Shown here: positions 1 to 5,513 of the stretch, one piece after another
Layout: each line of letters starts with the position of its first letter
Position numbering within the stretch: the first letter of the stretch is position 1
Assembly: GCA_023389455.1 (NCBI GenBank)
Contig: JAEWEJ010000360.1
Coordinates: forward strand, 1-8,334
Direction: 5' to 3'
DNA length: 8,334 nt
DNA from: Actinomycetes bacterium
Lineage (GTDB): Bacteria; Actinomycetota; Actinomycetes; Actinomycetales; Cellulomonadaceae
The notes under the pieces: model-generated
The model's input: only the letters and a program-made list of their open reading frames with translations
The model's database searches: none
What the model was told of the DNA's origin: nothing
Program-made: the position numbers and the translations under genes

Positions 1-74
1 GCACGGGGGTGCGGCGCCCGCCGTGGTCACGACCGGGGTGGCGGCGGCCGTGGCCGCCGCCGGGTGCGTCGACG

Positions 75-944
75 TCAGGCGCCGATGCGGTCCAGCTCGG
101 CCACGTCCTGCTCGGTGAGGGTCAGCCCGGCGCCCGCGACGTTCTCGCGCAGGTGCGTCACGGACGACGTCCCGGGGATGAGCAGGATGTTCGGCGACCG
201 CTGCAGCAGCCACGCCAGCGCGACGGACATCGGCGTGGCGCCGACGCGCGCCGCGACGGCCGAGAGCGACGACGACTGCAGCGGGCTGAACCCTCCGAGC
301 GGGAAGAACGGCACGTAGGCGATGCCCGCGCCCGCGAGCTCGTCGACCAGGTCGTCGTCGGCGCGGTGGGCGAGGTTGTACATGTTCTGCACGCACACGA
401 CCGGGGCGATCGCCCGCGCCTCGGCCAGCTGGTCGGGCGTCACGTTGCTGACCCCGATGTGCCGGACCAGGCCCTCCTGCTGGAGTCCGGCGAGCGCCTC
501 GAACGCCTCGGCGAGCGACCCCGGCTGCGTGCCCGTCGCGTCCCCCATGCGCAGGTTCACCACGTCGAGCACGTCGAGGCGCAGGTTCTCGAGGTTCTCG
601 TGCACCTGGCGCCGCAGGTCCTGCGGCCGGCGCGCGGGAGGCCACCCGCCGTGCTCGTCGCGCACGGCGCCGACCTTCGTCACCACGTGCAGGGAGTCCG
701 GGTAGGGCGTCAGTGCGTCGGCGATCAGCCGGTTGGTGACGTGCGGGCCGTACGCGTCGCTCGTGTCGATGTGCGTGACGCCCATCGCGACGGCCTCCCG
801 CAGCACGGCGCGCGCCCCGTCCGGGTCGGCCGGGGCGCCCATCACGCCGGGGCCCGTGAGCTGCATCGCGCCGTACCCGACGCGGGTCACGGTCAGGTCG
901 CCCAGGTTCCAGGTGCCGCCGGGGAGCGAGGTGGAGGTGGTCAT
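75..944 (-). CDS. Aldo/keto reductase family oxidoreductase
   Basis: A 289-residue NAD(P)H-dependent carbonyl reductase of the aldo/keto reductase superfamily, expected to be a cytosolic TIM barrel. An early GYGAMQL strand is followed by HIDTSDAYG, which supplies catalytic Asp60 and Tyr65; VVTKVG supplies Lys90. RHIGVSNVTP (about 161-170) is a typical barrel strand, and IPGTSSVTHLREN (256-268) is the C-terminal cofactor-phosphate segment. The fourth tetrad residue, usually His in an LH motif, aligns with Arg132 in DVVNLRMG. I believe this is shared by a subgroup of actinobacterial members, so it is probably not a defect. The ATG at 944 is chosen because the domain starts about 15 residues later; the open frame continues upstream only as antisense to the HxlR gene. 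The ribosome binding site is weak. The gene is divergent from HxlR regulator A, 123 bp away, which probably controls it. The substrate is unknown. Confidence 0.93.
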   Translation of the reverse strand: MTTSTSLPGGTWNLGDLTVTRVGYGAMQLTGPGVMGAPADPDGARAVLREAVAMGVTHIDTSDAYGPHVTNRLIADALTPYPDSLHVVTKVGAVRDEHGGWPPARRPQDLRRQVHENLENLRLDVLDVVNLRMGDATGTQPGSLAEAFEALAGLQQEGLVRHIGVSNVTPDQLAEARAIAPVVCVQNMYNLAHRADDDLVDELAGAGIAYVPFFPLGGFSPLQSSSLSAVAARVGATPMSVALAWLLQRSPNILLIPGTSSVTHLRENVAGAGLTLTEQDVAELDRIGA

Positions 945-969
945 GTGGCCCGCCTGTCGTCGTGGGGGT

Positions 970-985
970 GGCGCCGGGCGGCGCC
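970..985 (-). repeat. GC-rich inverted repeat in the leader of the aldo/keto reductase gene
   Basis: Two copies of GGCGCC (970-975 and 980-985) flank GGGC and could fold into a 6-bp hairpin in the 5' untranslated part of the reductase transcript, 26 bases before its start codon. It could affect translation or be chance in such GC-rich DNA. No further signal supports a role. Confidence 0.3.
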
Positions 986-1018
986 TCGTCCAGTCTGGAA
1001 GATGTGCTTTCTTCCGGG

Positions 1019-1046
1019 AAGTAGGTACTTTCAGGTGCGTAGGTAC
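1019..1046. promoter_or_regulatory. Candidate HxlR operator between the reductase and HxlR regulator A
   Basis: The 123-bp divergent region contains AAGTA-GG-TACTT (1019-1030), a perfect 5-bp inverted repeat. GTAGGTAC is present twice in direct orientation (1021-1028 and 1039-1046, 18 bp apart). GGTAC (1024-1028) and GTACC (1043-1047) also form a wider inverted pair. HxlR/DUF24 regulators bind short TAC...GTA-type inverted repeats (the B. subtilis YodB box has this form), so this AT-richer island is the best operator candidate for the pair. Core promoter hexamers were not clear enough to call. Confidence 0.5.
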
Positions 1047-1067
1047 CCGTCTCGCAGGAGGAGCACC

Positions 1068-1496
1068 ATGCCGACGACGACCGCCGCCGAGAAGCGGGCC
1101 GTGGCCAAGGTCGAGTACGACGCCTTCCTCGCCACGTGCCCGAGCCGGCTGCTGCTCGAACGGATCTCGGACAAGTGGGTGGGTCTGGTCCTGTGCGCGC
1201 TGGGCGACGCGCCGCGGGACCCCGCCACGGGAGCCGCGGCGATGCGCTACTCCGCGCTGGGGCGCCGCCTGGCGGGAGTCAGCCCCAAGATGCTCAGCCA
1301 GACGCTGCGCGCGCTCGAGCGGGACGGCCTGGTCACGCGCACCGCGGTCCCCACGGTGCCCGTCACGGTCACGTACGAGCTCACCGACCTGGGGCACTCG
1401 CTGCGTGCCGCGCTGCGCGTGGTCAAGGAGTGGGCGCAGGACCACATGGACGACGTCCTCGCGCACCGCGACGCGTACGACGCCGCAGCCCCCTGA
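1068..1496 (+). CDS. HxlR family (DUF24) winged-helix transcriptional regulator A
   Basis: A 142-residue cytosolic DNA-binding protein of typical length for the HxlR family, which acts as dimeric winged-helix repressors or activators. The hallmark CPSRLLLERISDKWV opens the domain (24-38). RYSALGRRLAGVSPKMLSQTLRALERDGLVTR (60-91) is the recognition helix leading into the wing, and VTYELTDLGHSLRAAL (101-116) closes the wing and starts the dimer helix. Cys24 lies where redox- and electrophile-sensing members such as YodB and HypR carry their sensor Cys, so thiol-based sensing is plausible but inferred. AGGAG at 1056-1060, seven bases before the ATG, supports this start; the longer upstream frame is antisense to the reductase gene. 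It most likely regulates the divergent aldo/keto reductase gene and itself. The effector is unknown. Confidence 0.92.
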   Translation: MPTTTAAEKRAVAKVEYDAFLATCPSRLLLERISDKWVGLVLCALGDAPRDPATGAAAMRYSALGRRLAGVSPKMLSQTLRALERDGLVTRTAVPTVPVTVTYELTDLGHSLRAALRVVKEWAQDHMDDVLAHRDAYDAAAP

Positions 1497-1503
1497 CCGC
1501 ACG

Positions 1504-1527
1504 CGGGCGCACAGGTCCGACCGCCCG
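1504..1527. terminator. Possible bidirectional hairpin after HxlR regulator A
   Basis: CGGGCG (1504-1509) and CGCCCG (1522-1527) form a perfect 6-bp stem with a 12-base loop. They lie in the 37-bp gap between the convergent stops of HxlR A and the small gene on the other strand. There is no T-tract, which is common for actinobacterial terminators. The loop is long, so this is a weak call. Confidence 0.3.
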
Positions 1528-1533
1528 GGGCGA

Positions 1534-1734
1534 CTACCGGCGCGGGGTGGTGGGTGTGCCGGTGTCCGCCCACCCGGACGCCTCGAGCGGTGACCGGCCA
1601 GCGACCATCCGCTGCCCGAGCGGGGGCAGGTGCACCGGCGGGATCGTGCGGCGCACGAGGCCGAGCGCGACCGCGAGCGCCCGTCCGCTGTCGCGTCGGA
1701 CGTCGCTGACCGGGGGTGCGACGAGGGTGGTCAC
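1534..1734 (-). CDS. Small protein of unknown function (66 aa)
   Basis: I do not recognise this protein. It is proposed as a real gene for two reasons. A strong AGGAGG (1741-1746) lies six bases before a GTG start, giving MTTLVAPPVSDVRRDSGRAL. The frame then uses G or C at nearly every third position up to a TAG. The middle (about residues 17-30) is a short Ala/Val/Leu-rich stretch followed by a Pro-rich PPVHLPPLG segment, and the tail is polar and rich in Thr, Pro and Arg. There is no Cys, no clear signal peptide and no full-length membrane helix. It lies downstream of the long SDR on the same strand, 236 bp away across GC-rich repeats, and converges on HxlR A. The open frame continues upstream of the GTG, but that part is Arg/Pro-rich and looks non-coding. 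Confidence 0.5.
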   Translation of the reverse strand: MTTLVAPPVSDVRRDSGRALAVALGLVRRTIPPVHLPPLGQRMVAGRSPLEASGWADTGTPTTPRR

Positions 1735-1740
1735 GGTGGT

Positions 1741-1746
1741 CCTCCT
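1741..1746 (-). promoter_or_regulatory. Ribosome binding site deciding the GTG start of the small gene
   Basis: The minus strand reads AGGAGG followed by ACCACC and then GTG. It is a full anti-Shine-Dalgarno match with a six-base spacer. It is the main reason for choosing the GTG at 1734 over longer versions of the frame. Confidence 0.55.
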
Positions 1747-1910
1747 GCGGTGACGCGGGTCTGCGACGTGGTCCTGCCGGAGAGGAGCGCGCACGGGTCC
1801 GGATGATGCGGTGCGCGAGCGTTCCGTCCGCCGCGGCCGGGCAGGCGCTCGGTCGCTCGGCGGTGCGTTCCTCGTCACCGGAGCGGCGACGTGGGGGCCG
1901 GACCTCGTGT

Positions 1911-1925
1911 CGGCGGGCACCGCCG
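1911..1925 (-). terminator. Possible terminator hairpin of the long SDR gene
   Basis: CGGCGG (1911-1916) and CCGCCG (1920-1925) form a 6-bp GC stem with a three-base loop, 45 bp beyond the SDR stop codon. It overlaps the tandem repeat that follows. There is no T-tract, and GC-rich DNA makes such stems common. Confidence 0.3.
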
Positions 1926-1948
1926 GGGCACCGCCGGGGCGCCGCCGG
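1916..1948. repeat. Three tandem 11-bp GC-rich repeats
   Basis: The unit GGCACCGCCGG occurs twice exactly (1916-1926, 1927-1937) and once with one change, GGCGCCGCCGG (1938-1948). The array lies in the 236-bp gap between the SDR stop and the small gene and overlaps a GC hairpin. It could arise by slippage and vary in copy number. No coding role is evident. The rest of 1735-1970 shows no recognisable feature beyond the small gene's ribosome binding site. Confidence 0.7.
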
Positions 1949-1970
1949 GTCGGTTGGCGGTGGCCGTGCG

Positions 1971-3011
1971 TCAGGCGCCGGTCACGCCCGCTCCCACGGC
2001 GAGCATCTGCTCGCTCAGCTCCCACAGCCGGCGCGCCGAGACCGGGTCGATCGCGTGCGGGGCGACGGCGGTGATCGGGGGGCCGTCCCCGAGGCCTTCC
2101 TGGGGGACGGGGGTGGCGTCGACCGGCGAGATGTCGTTGTCCCGCAGGTAGACCCCGCCGATGCCGTCGAGGAGCGGGCTGGTCGCTGCGAAGACCGCTG
2201 TGCTGGCCCCCTGCTCCACGGTCTTCAGGCCCCGGGCCGGGTCGACCACCGTGGCGCCCATCTCGTCGATCACGCCCTGCGCCCGCAGCATCTCCACGGG
2301 CAGCGCCGCCACCGGCGCCGCCCCGGCGGGGCGGGCGGGGCCCAGGTTGGTCGTGTTGATGATCCCCGGGTGGACGGCGTACCCGCGGATGCCCTCCGGT
2401 GACCAGCGCCGGTCCAGCTCCACGGCGAACAGGACGTTGGCGGTCTTGGACTGCGCGTAGCCGAGGTGCCCGGTGTAGCCCCCGGTCGTGAAGTTCGGGT
2501 CGTCCCAGCGGATGTCCGACAGCCGGTGGGCGCCGGACGTCAGGCTGACGACGCGCGCCCTGCCCGCCGCCCGCAGCGCGGGGTGCAGGCGGACGGTGAG
2601 CTGGAAGTGGCCCAGGTGGTTGGTCGCCAGGTGGGACTCGTAGCCGCGTGCGTCGCGCACGAGGGGGCCGCCCATGATCCCGGCGTTGTCGATCAGGACG
2701 TGCAGCGGCCGGCCGGAGGCCAGGTAGCGGTCCGCGAAGGCGTCGACGGAGGCGGGGTCGGCCAGGTCCAGGCGGTCGACCTGGACGCGCGGCGTCCCGG
2801 CGAGCGCGGCGGCCGCCCGCTGCGGGTCACGGGCCCCGACGGTCACCGACGCGCCGGCCGCCGTGAGCGCACGGGTGGCCTCGCGGCCCAGGCCGGTGTG
2901 CCCGCCGGTGATGACGACGTCGAGGCCCGTGAGGTCGAGGCCGGCGAGGACGTCGGTCGCCGTCGAGGCGGGGGTGAAGCCGGTGCCGAGGGGGTGCTGG
3001 AGGGATGTCAT
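1971..3011 (-). CDS. Short-chain dehydrogenase/reductase (retinol dehydrogenase/WWOX-like long SDR)
   Basis: A 346-residue NAD(P)-dependent oxidoreductase with a Rossmann fold, expected to be cytosolic. TGGHTGLG (35-42) is the glycine-rich cofactor loop, and VGARDPQRA (58-66) with its Arg after the second strand suggests NADP(H). LDLAD (81-85) and DNAG (108-111) are structural motifs. Asn131 in TNHLGHF, Ser159 in SLTSG, Tyr185 and Lys189 in YAQSK form the catalytic tetrad. The extended C-terminal region after HPGIINT (214-220) and the length above 300 residues match the retinol dehydrogenase/protochlorophyllide reductase-like branch rather than the 250-residue classical SDRs. The ATG at 3011 puts about 33 residues before the loop; the frame further upstream is antisense to the regulator gene. 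The gene is divergent from the AraC-type regulator (73 bp between starts), its likely controller. The substrate is unknown. Confidence 0.94.
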   Translation of the reverse strand: MTSLQHPLGTGFTPASTATDVLAGLDLTGLDVVITGGHTGLGREATRALTAAGASVTVGARDPQRAAAALAGTPRVQVDRLDLADPASVDAFADRYLASGRPLHVLIDNAGIMGGPLVRDARGYESHLATNHLGHFQLTVRLHPALRAAGRARVVSLTSGAHRLSDIRWDDPNFTTGGYTGHLGYAQSKTANVLFAVELDRRWSPEGIRGYAVHPGIINTTNLGPARPAGAAPVAALPVEMLRAQGVIDEMGATVVDPARGLKTVEQGASTAVFAATSPLLDGIGGVYLRDNDISPVDATPVPQEGLGDGPPITAVAPHAIDPVSARRLWELSEQMLAVGAGVTGA

Positions 3012-3038
3012 GCCCCCACCGTGCTCCGCGCCCGGCGG

Positions 3039-3050
3039 ACTCTGAAGAGT
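3039..3050. promoter_or_regulatory. Palindrome in the SDR/AraC divergent control region
   Basis: ACTCT-GA-AGAGT is a perfect 5-bp inverted repeat in the middle of the 73-bp gap between the two divergent start codons. A TTGTGC (3050-3055) to its right could be a -35 element for the regulator. No convincing -10 was found. It may be an operator, but AraC-type proteins usually bind direct repeats, so its role is open. Confidence 0.3.
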
Positions 3051-3084
3051 TGTGCGTCCGGTTTTCCTGCGCGACAGTACGACG

Positions 3085-4022
3085 ATGCGGGGGGACGAGC
3101 TGTCCGAGGTGTTCGACCTCGTCGAGGTGCGGGGCGTGCTGACGGGCGCCATCGCCACGCGGGGCCCGTGGTTCTCCCGCGCGCGGATCGGCCACCCGCT
3201 CAAGTTCTTCGCGGTGCTCTCGGGCAATGTGACGCTCGACGCCGACGGGCTGGACGCGCCGATCGAGCTGCGCACCGGCGACGTCGGCATCCTCCGGGGC
3301 GCACGTGGGTGGAGCTGCGTGGCGGCGGCGACCTCGGGGGGACCCCGCGCGAGCTGCAGCCCGAGCCCGACCTCGCGACCCTGCCGCCCGCGGCGGACGG
3401 CACCGACGTGTTCGTGGGCGGCCGTGTGGACCTCACGCCGACCGGTGAGGCGCTGCTGCTCGCGGCGCTGCCCCCGGTGCACCACGTGCGCGCGTCCCTG
3501 CCCGAGGCGGCGGCCCTGCGCGCGACCCTCGACCGGTTGCTGGAGGAGCTGACCGGCGGTCGCATCGGCTCGGCGTTCGCGATCCGTCAGCACGGGCAGC
3601 TGCTCATGCTCGAGATGCTGCGGGCGTTCGTCGGCGCGGCCGACCTGCCGCCCGGGTGGCTCCGGCTGCTCGCCGACGACCAGCTGCGGCCGGCCCTGCG
3701 CCTCATGCACGGCGAACCGGGCCGGCCGTGGACGCTGCCGGAGCTCGCGGCCGCCGCGGCGATGTCCCGCACGTCGTTCGCGGAGCGCTTCCGTGCCGTC
3801 GCCGGCACCCCGCCGCTGACGTACCTGAGCCGGTGGCGGATGATGCTCGCGCAGCGCGCGCTGCGCGACGGCGAGGCCCGGATCGGCCCGCTGGCCGCGC
3901 GGCTCGGCTACGGCTCGGAGAGCGCCTTCAGCACCGCGTTCCGGCGCGAGGTCGGGGTGTCCCCGCTGCAGTACCGGCGCGGTGCCCGCGAGGTGCGCGG
4001 CGTCGTGCCGGTGGGCGTCTGA
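3085..4022 (+). pseudogene. AraC family regulator with N-terminal cupin domain, frame broken by one base
   Basis: The first part (MRGDELSEVFDLVEVRGVL...) is the N-terminal cupin effector domain of an AraC-type regulator. The rest of the protein continues in a different frame from about 3300. That part includes the usual linker (LPPGWLRLLADDQL) and two helix-turn-helix motifs, WTLPELAAAAAMSRTSFAERF (about 215-235 when corrected) and IGPLAARLGYGSESAFSTAF. Adding one G to the run at 3296-3299 restores a continuous 312-residue protein of normal length, reading GDVGILRGRTWVELRGG through the junction. As printed, translation would stop at 3552 after 155 residues with no DNA-binding domain. This is either a sequencing error or a recent real mutation; both halves otherwise look under selection. 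ATG 3085 is preferred to the in-frame GTG at 3052 because family members begin close to this motif. It is the likely regulator of the divergent SDR. Confidence 0.88.
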
Positions 4023-4040
4023 CCGCGGGAAGCGCAGCCG

Positions 4041-4070
4041 CGCCGGCGGCGGGTGCTCCCGCCGCCGGCG
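4041..4070. terminator. Bidirectional terminator hairpin between AraC and RidA genes
   Basis: CGCCGGCGGCGGG (4041-4053) and its exact reverse complement (4058-4070) form a perfect 13-bp, all-GC stem with a TGCT loop. It lies in the 55-bp gap between two converging genes and can act on both transcripts. There is no T-tract, as is usual in high-GC actinobacteria. It is the strongest hairpin in the window. Confidence 0.8.
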
Positions 4071-4077
4071 AGCCGGG

Positions 4078-4488
4078 TCAGTCCAGCACCGCGTACGCCT
4101 CGACCTCGACCAGCACGTCGGGCTCGAAGAGGTAGTCCACGCCGATCGCGGACAGCGGCGGCAGGGGCGTGGGCAGGCCCAGCTCCTCGGTGACGTCCTC
4201 GATGCCGGCCACGAAGTCGGCGTACATCTCCGGCTGCCAGCCGGCGACGAAGAACCGGAGCCGGACGACGTCGGCGAATGTCGCGCCCGCACCGGCCAGG
4301 CCGCGGGCGGTGCTGCGCAGCGCGTGCGCGAGCTGGCCGCGCAGGTCGCCGGGGGCGACGGGGTCGCCGTCCGCGGTGCGCGCGATCTGGCCTGCGACGT
4401 GGACGTGCCGCGTGCCGGTCGCGACGGAGACGTGGTGGTACGGGACGGGCTGGAACATGCCCTCGGGGGTGAGCAGCTGGACGGTCAT
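4078..4488 (-). CDS. RidA/YjgF/YER057c/UK114 family protein lacking the catalytic arginine
   Basis: A 136-residue protein of standard length for the Rid family, small trimeric cytosolic proteins. Canonical RidA members hydrolyse reactive enamine/imine intermediates. Features seen include HVHVAGQIA (28-36) for the usual strand after the N-terminus, TARGLAGAGATFADVVRLRFFV (60-81) for the long helix and the following strand, and LVEVEAYAV (126-134) for the signature end. Where canonical RidA has Pro-Ala-Arg-Ser with the catalytic Arg, this protein reads PPLSAIGV (110-117), with Leu at the Arg position. Rid subfamilies without this Arg are known and lack standard imine deaminase activity, so the function here is open. 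GAAGGAG (4494-4500), five bases before the ATG, supports the start. The gene is divergent from HxlR regulator B, which probably controls it. Confidence 0.92.
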   Translation of the reverse strand: MTVQLLTPEGMFQPVPYHHVSVATGTRHVHVAGQIARTADGDPVAPGDLRGQLAHALRSTARGLAGAGATFADVVRLRFFVAGWQPEMYADFVAGIEDVTEELGLPTPLPPLSAIGVDYLFEPDVLVEVEAYAVLD

Positions 4489-4500
4489 CGGTGCTCCTTC

Positions 4501-4555
4501 TCGGATCCATTGGGGTGGTATCCGATGTGTACCTGGTCACCGAAAGGCACTTCAA
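4501..4555 (-). promoter_or_regulatory. Candidate RidA-gene promoter with overlapping inverted repeats
   Basis: On the minus strand TTGAAG (4555-4550) and TACACA (4531-4526), 18 bp apart, make a reasonable housekeeping promoter for the RidA-family gene. Two inverted repeats overlap its -10 and start region: GGTA-N9-TACC (4517-4533) and TCGGAT-N13-ATCCGA (4501-4506 with 4520-4525). A repressor bound there would block transcription, which fits HxlR regulator B encoded on the other side. The element assignments come from inspection only. Confidence 0.45.
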
Positions 4556-4569
4556 CGAGACTAGGTGGC

Positions 4570-4971
4570 ATGAGCGACACCGCCCTGGCCCCCACCGCAC
4601 CGGCCCCCACCGCACCGGCCGCCCCGCAGGTCACCGCCGAGCAGCGCGAGCTGCTGGACCAGGTGCTCGACAAGTGGTCGCTGCAGGTGCTCGACGCCCT
4701 GTGCGAGCGCCCGCGCCGCTTCAACGAGCTGCGCCGCGCGATCCCCGTCGTGACGCAGAAGTCTTTGACCGCGACGCTGCGGCGGCTGGAGCGCAACGGC
4801 ATGGTCGAGCGGGTCGTCGTTGGCACGCGGCCCGTGGCGGTCGAGTACCGCATCAGCGCGCTCGGGCGCACGCTGCAGGACCTCATCGACGCGCTGCTGG
4901 GGTGGAGCGCGGCGAACATGGCCGCCGTCCGGGAGGCGCGCGACCGGTTCGACGCGGCGGCCGAGGGGTGA
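4570..4971 (+). CDS. HxlR family (DUF24) winged-helix transcriptional regulator B
   Basis: A 133-residue DNA-binding protein of the HxlR family. LLDQVLDKWSLQVLDALCERPRRFNELRRAI (28-58) is the family signature start, VTQKSLTATLRRLERNGMVER (61-81) the recognition helix, and VEYRISALGRTLQDLIDAL (91-109) the wing and dimer helix. Unlike regulator A it has no Cys before the DKW motif; its single Cys45 lies after it, so thiol sensing through the usual N-terminal Cys is not expected. Residues 8-19 are an Ala/Pro/Thr tail made by a 15-bp duplication. The ATG at 4570 has only a poorly spaced AGGTGG directly before it, so translation initiation may be weak or leaderless. It is divergent from the RidA-like gene (81 bp between starts), its probable target. 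It converges on the MerR gene with an 18-bp gap and no terminator in it. Confidence 0.92.
   Translation: MSDTALAPTAPAPTAPAAPQVTAEQRELLDQVLDKWSLQVLDALCERPRRFNELRRAIPVVTQKSLTATLRRLERNGMVERVVVGTRPVAVEYRISALGRTLQDLIDALLGWSAANMAAVREARDRFDAAAEG
4588..4617 (+). repeat. In-frame 15-bp tandem duplication in HxlR regulator B
   Basis: GCCCCCACCGCACCG is present twice back to back without a mismatch, encoding APTAP-APTAP in the N-terminal tail before the winged-helix domain. A shortened third copy (GCCGCCCCG) follows. Being in frame and outside the folded domain, its copy number could change without loss of function. Confidence 0.85.
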
Positions 4972-4989
4972 GGCGGCTGCGACGTGCCG

Positions 4990-5475
4990 TCAGGCCGTGA
5001 CGGGTGTCCGGGCGCCGGCAGACGGCGCGTCCGACGCGGGTGCGGCCTCGGCGGCCGACGGCGGGGCCGGGGTGGCGGGGGCGTCGGCGTACGGCCCCCA
5101 GGCCGGCTCCCGGAGCGCGGGGCAGTGCTCGGGGGTGGGGTGGTGCGCGATCTCGATCATGCGGTCGAGAGCGTCGCGGGCCGCGGCGAGCTCGGCCATG
5201 GCCGTGGTGATCCGCTCCCGCTCGGCCGCCATGAGCGCGAAGGACTCGGGGGTGGCAACCCCGGCGTCGATGCAGGGCATCAGCTGCCGGATGGTCCGGC
5301 TGGGCAGACCCGCGCCCAGCAGCTGCTGGATCAGCCGGACCCGCTCGACCGCCGAGTCGGGGTAGACGCGCTGGCCGCTGAGCGTGCGCTCCGACGTGAG
5401 CAGCCCGTGCTCCTCGTAGTAGCGCAGGGCCCGGGTGCTGACTCCCGCCTGCCGTGCGACGTCCCCGATGCGCAC
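4990..5475 (-). CDS. MerR family transcriptional regulator
   Basis: A 161-residue regulator with the N-terminal MerR DNA-binding domain: RIGDVARQAGVSTRALRYYEEHGLL (2-26) holds the first helix-turn-helix and the hallmark RYYEEHGLL, and SGQRVYPDSAVERVRLIQQLL (33-53) the second part. A helical segment with AERERITTAMAELAAARDALDRM (84-106) is the expected antiparallel dimer coiled coil. Cys68 (LMPCIDAG) and Cys118 (PEHCPAL) could form an effector or redox site, but this is not the mercury or SoxR cluster pattern. The tail after residue 130 is disordered, rich in Ala and Pro. The GTG start at 5475 is chosen for its GGAGG site and because MRIGDVARQAG is the usual N-terminus; a TTG at 5535 would put the start inside the operator. 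The gene is divergent from the classical SDR and very likely switches that promoter. Confidence 0.92.
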   Translation of the reverse strand: MRIGDVARQAGVSTRALRYYEEHGLLTSERTLSGQRVYPDSAVERVRLIQQLLGAGLPSRTIRQLMPCIDAGVATPESFALMAAERERITTAMAELAAARDALDRMIEIAHHPTPEHCPALREPAWGPYADAPATPAPPSAAEAAPASDAPSAGARTPVTA

Positions 5476-5480
5476 GTGCG

Positions 5481-5485
5481 CCTCC
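5481..5485 (-). promoter_or_regulatory. Ribosome binding site deciding the MerR start
   Basis: The minus strand carries GGAGG, then CGCAC, then GTG. The five-base spacing and strong match select the GTG at 5475 over upstream in-frame candidates. Confidence 0.6.
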
Positions 5486-5513
5486 GCTCCTGCGCCCGTG
5501 TGACGCGATCGAC

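Noticed and set aside
2..118. Plus-strand open frame entering from the left edge (AVVTTGVAAAVAAAGCV...), ending in TGA inside the 3' end of the reductase gene
   Set aside because: The first 80 bases have coding-like third positions and could be the tail of a convergent gene. The stretch is too short and low in complexity to call.
9..1067. Long plus-strand frame before HxlR regulator A and the matching minus-strand extension of the reductase to 1502
   Set aside because: Each is antisense to a recognised gene; open only because stop codons are rare at this GC content.
2466..3084. Plus-strand frame leading into the second half of the AraC gene
   Set aside because: It is antisense to the SDR and of non-protein-like composition; only the part after about 3300 is real coding sequence.
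3052..3084. Upstream GTG start for the AraC-type regulator
   Set aside because: It adds eleven residues not typical of the family and lies in the probable promoter. It cannot be fully excluded because the ATG at 3085 also lacks a clear ribosome binding site.
3012..4292. Long minus-strand extension of the SDR frame up to 4292
   Set aside because: It is antisense to the AraC-type gene and Arg/Ser/Pro-rich with no domain. The SDR starts at 3011.
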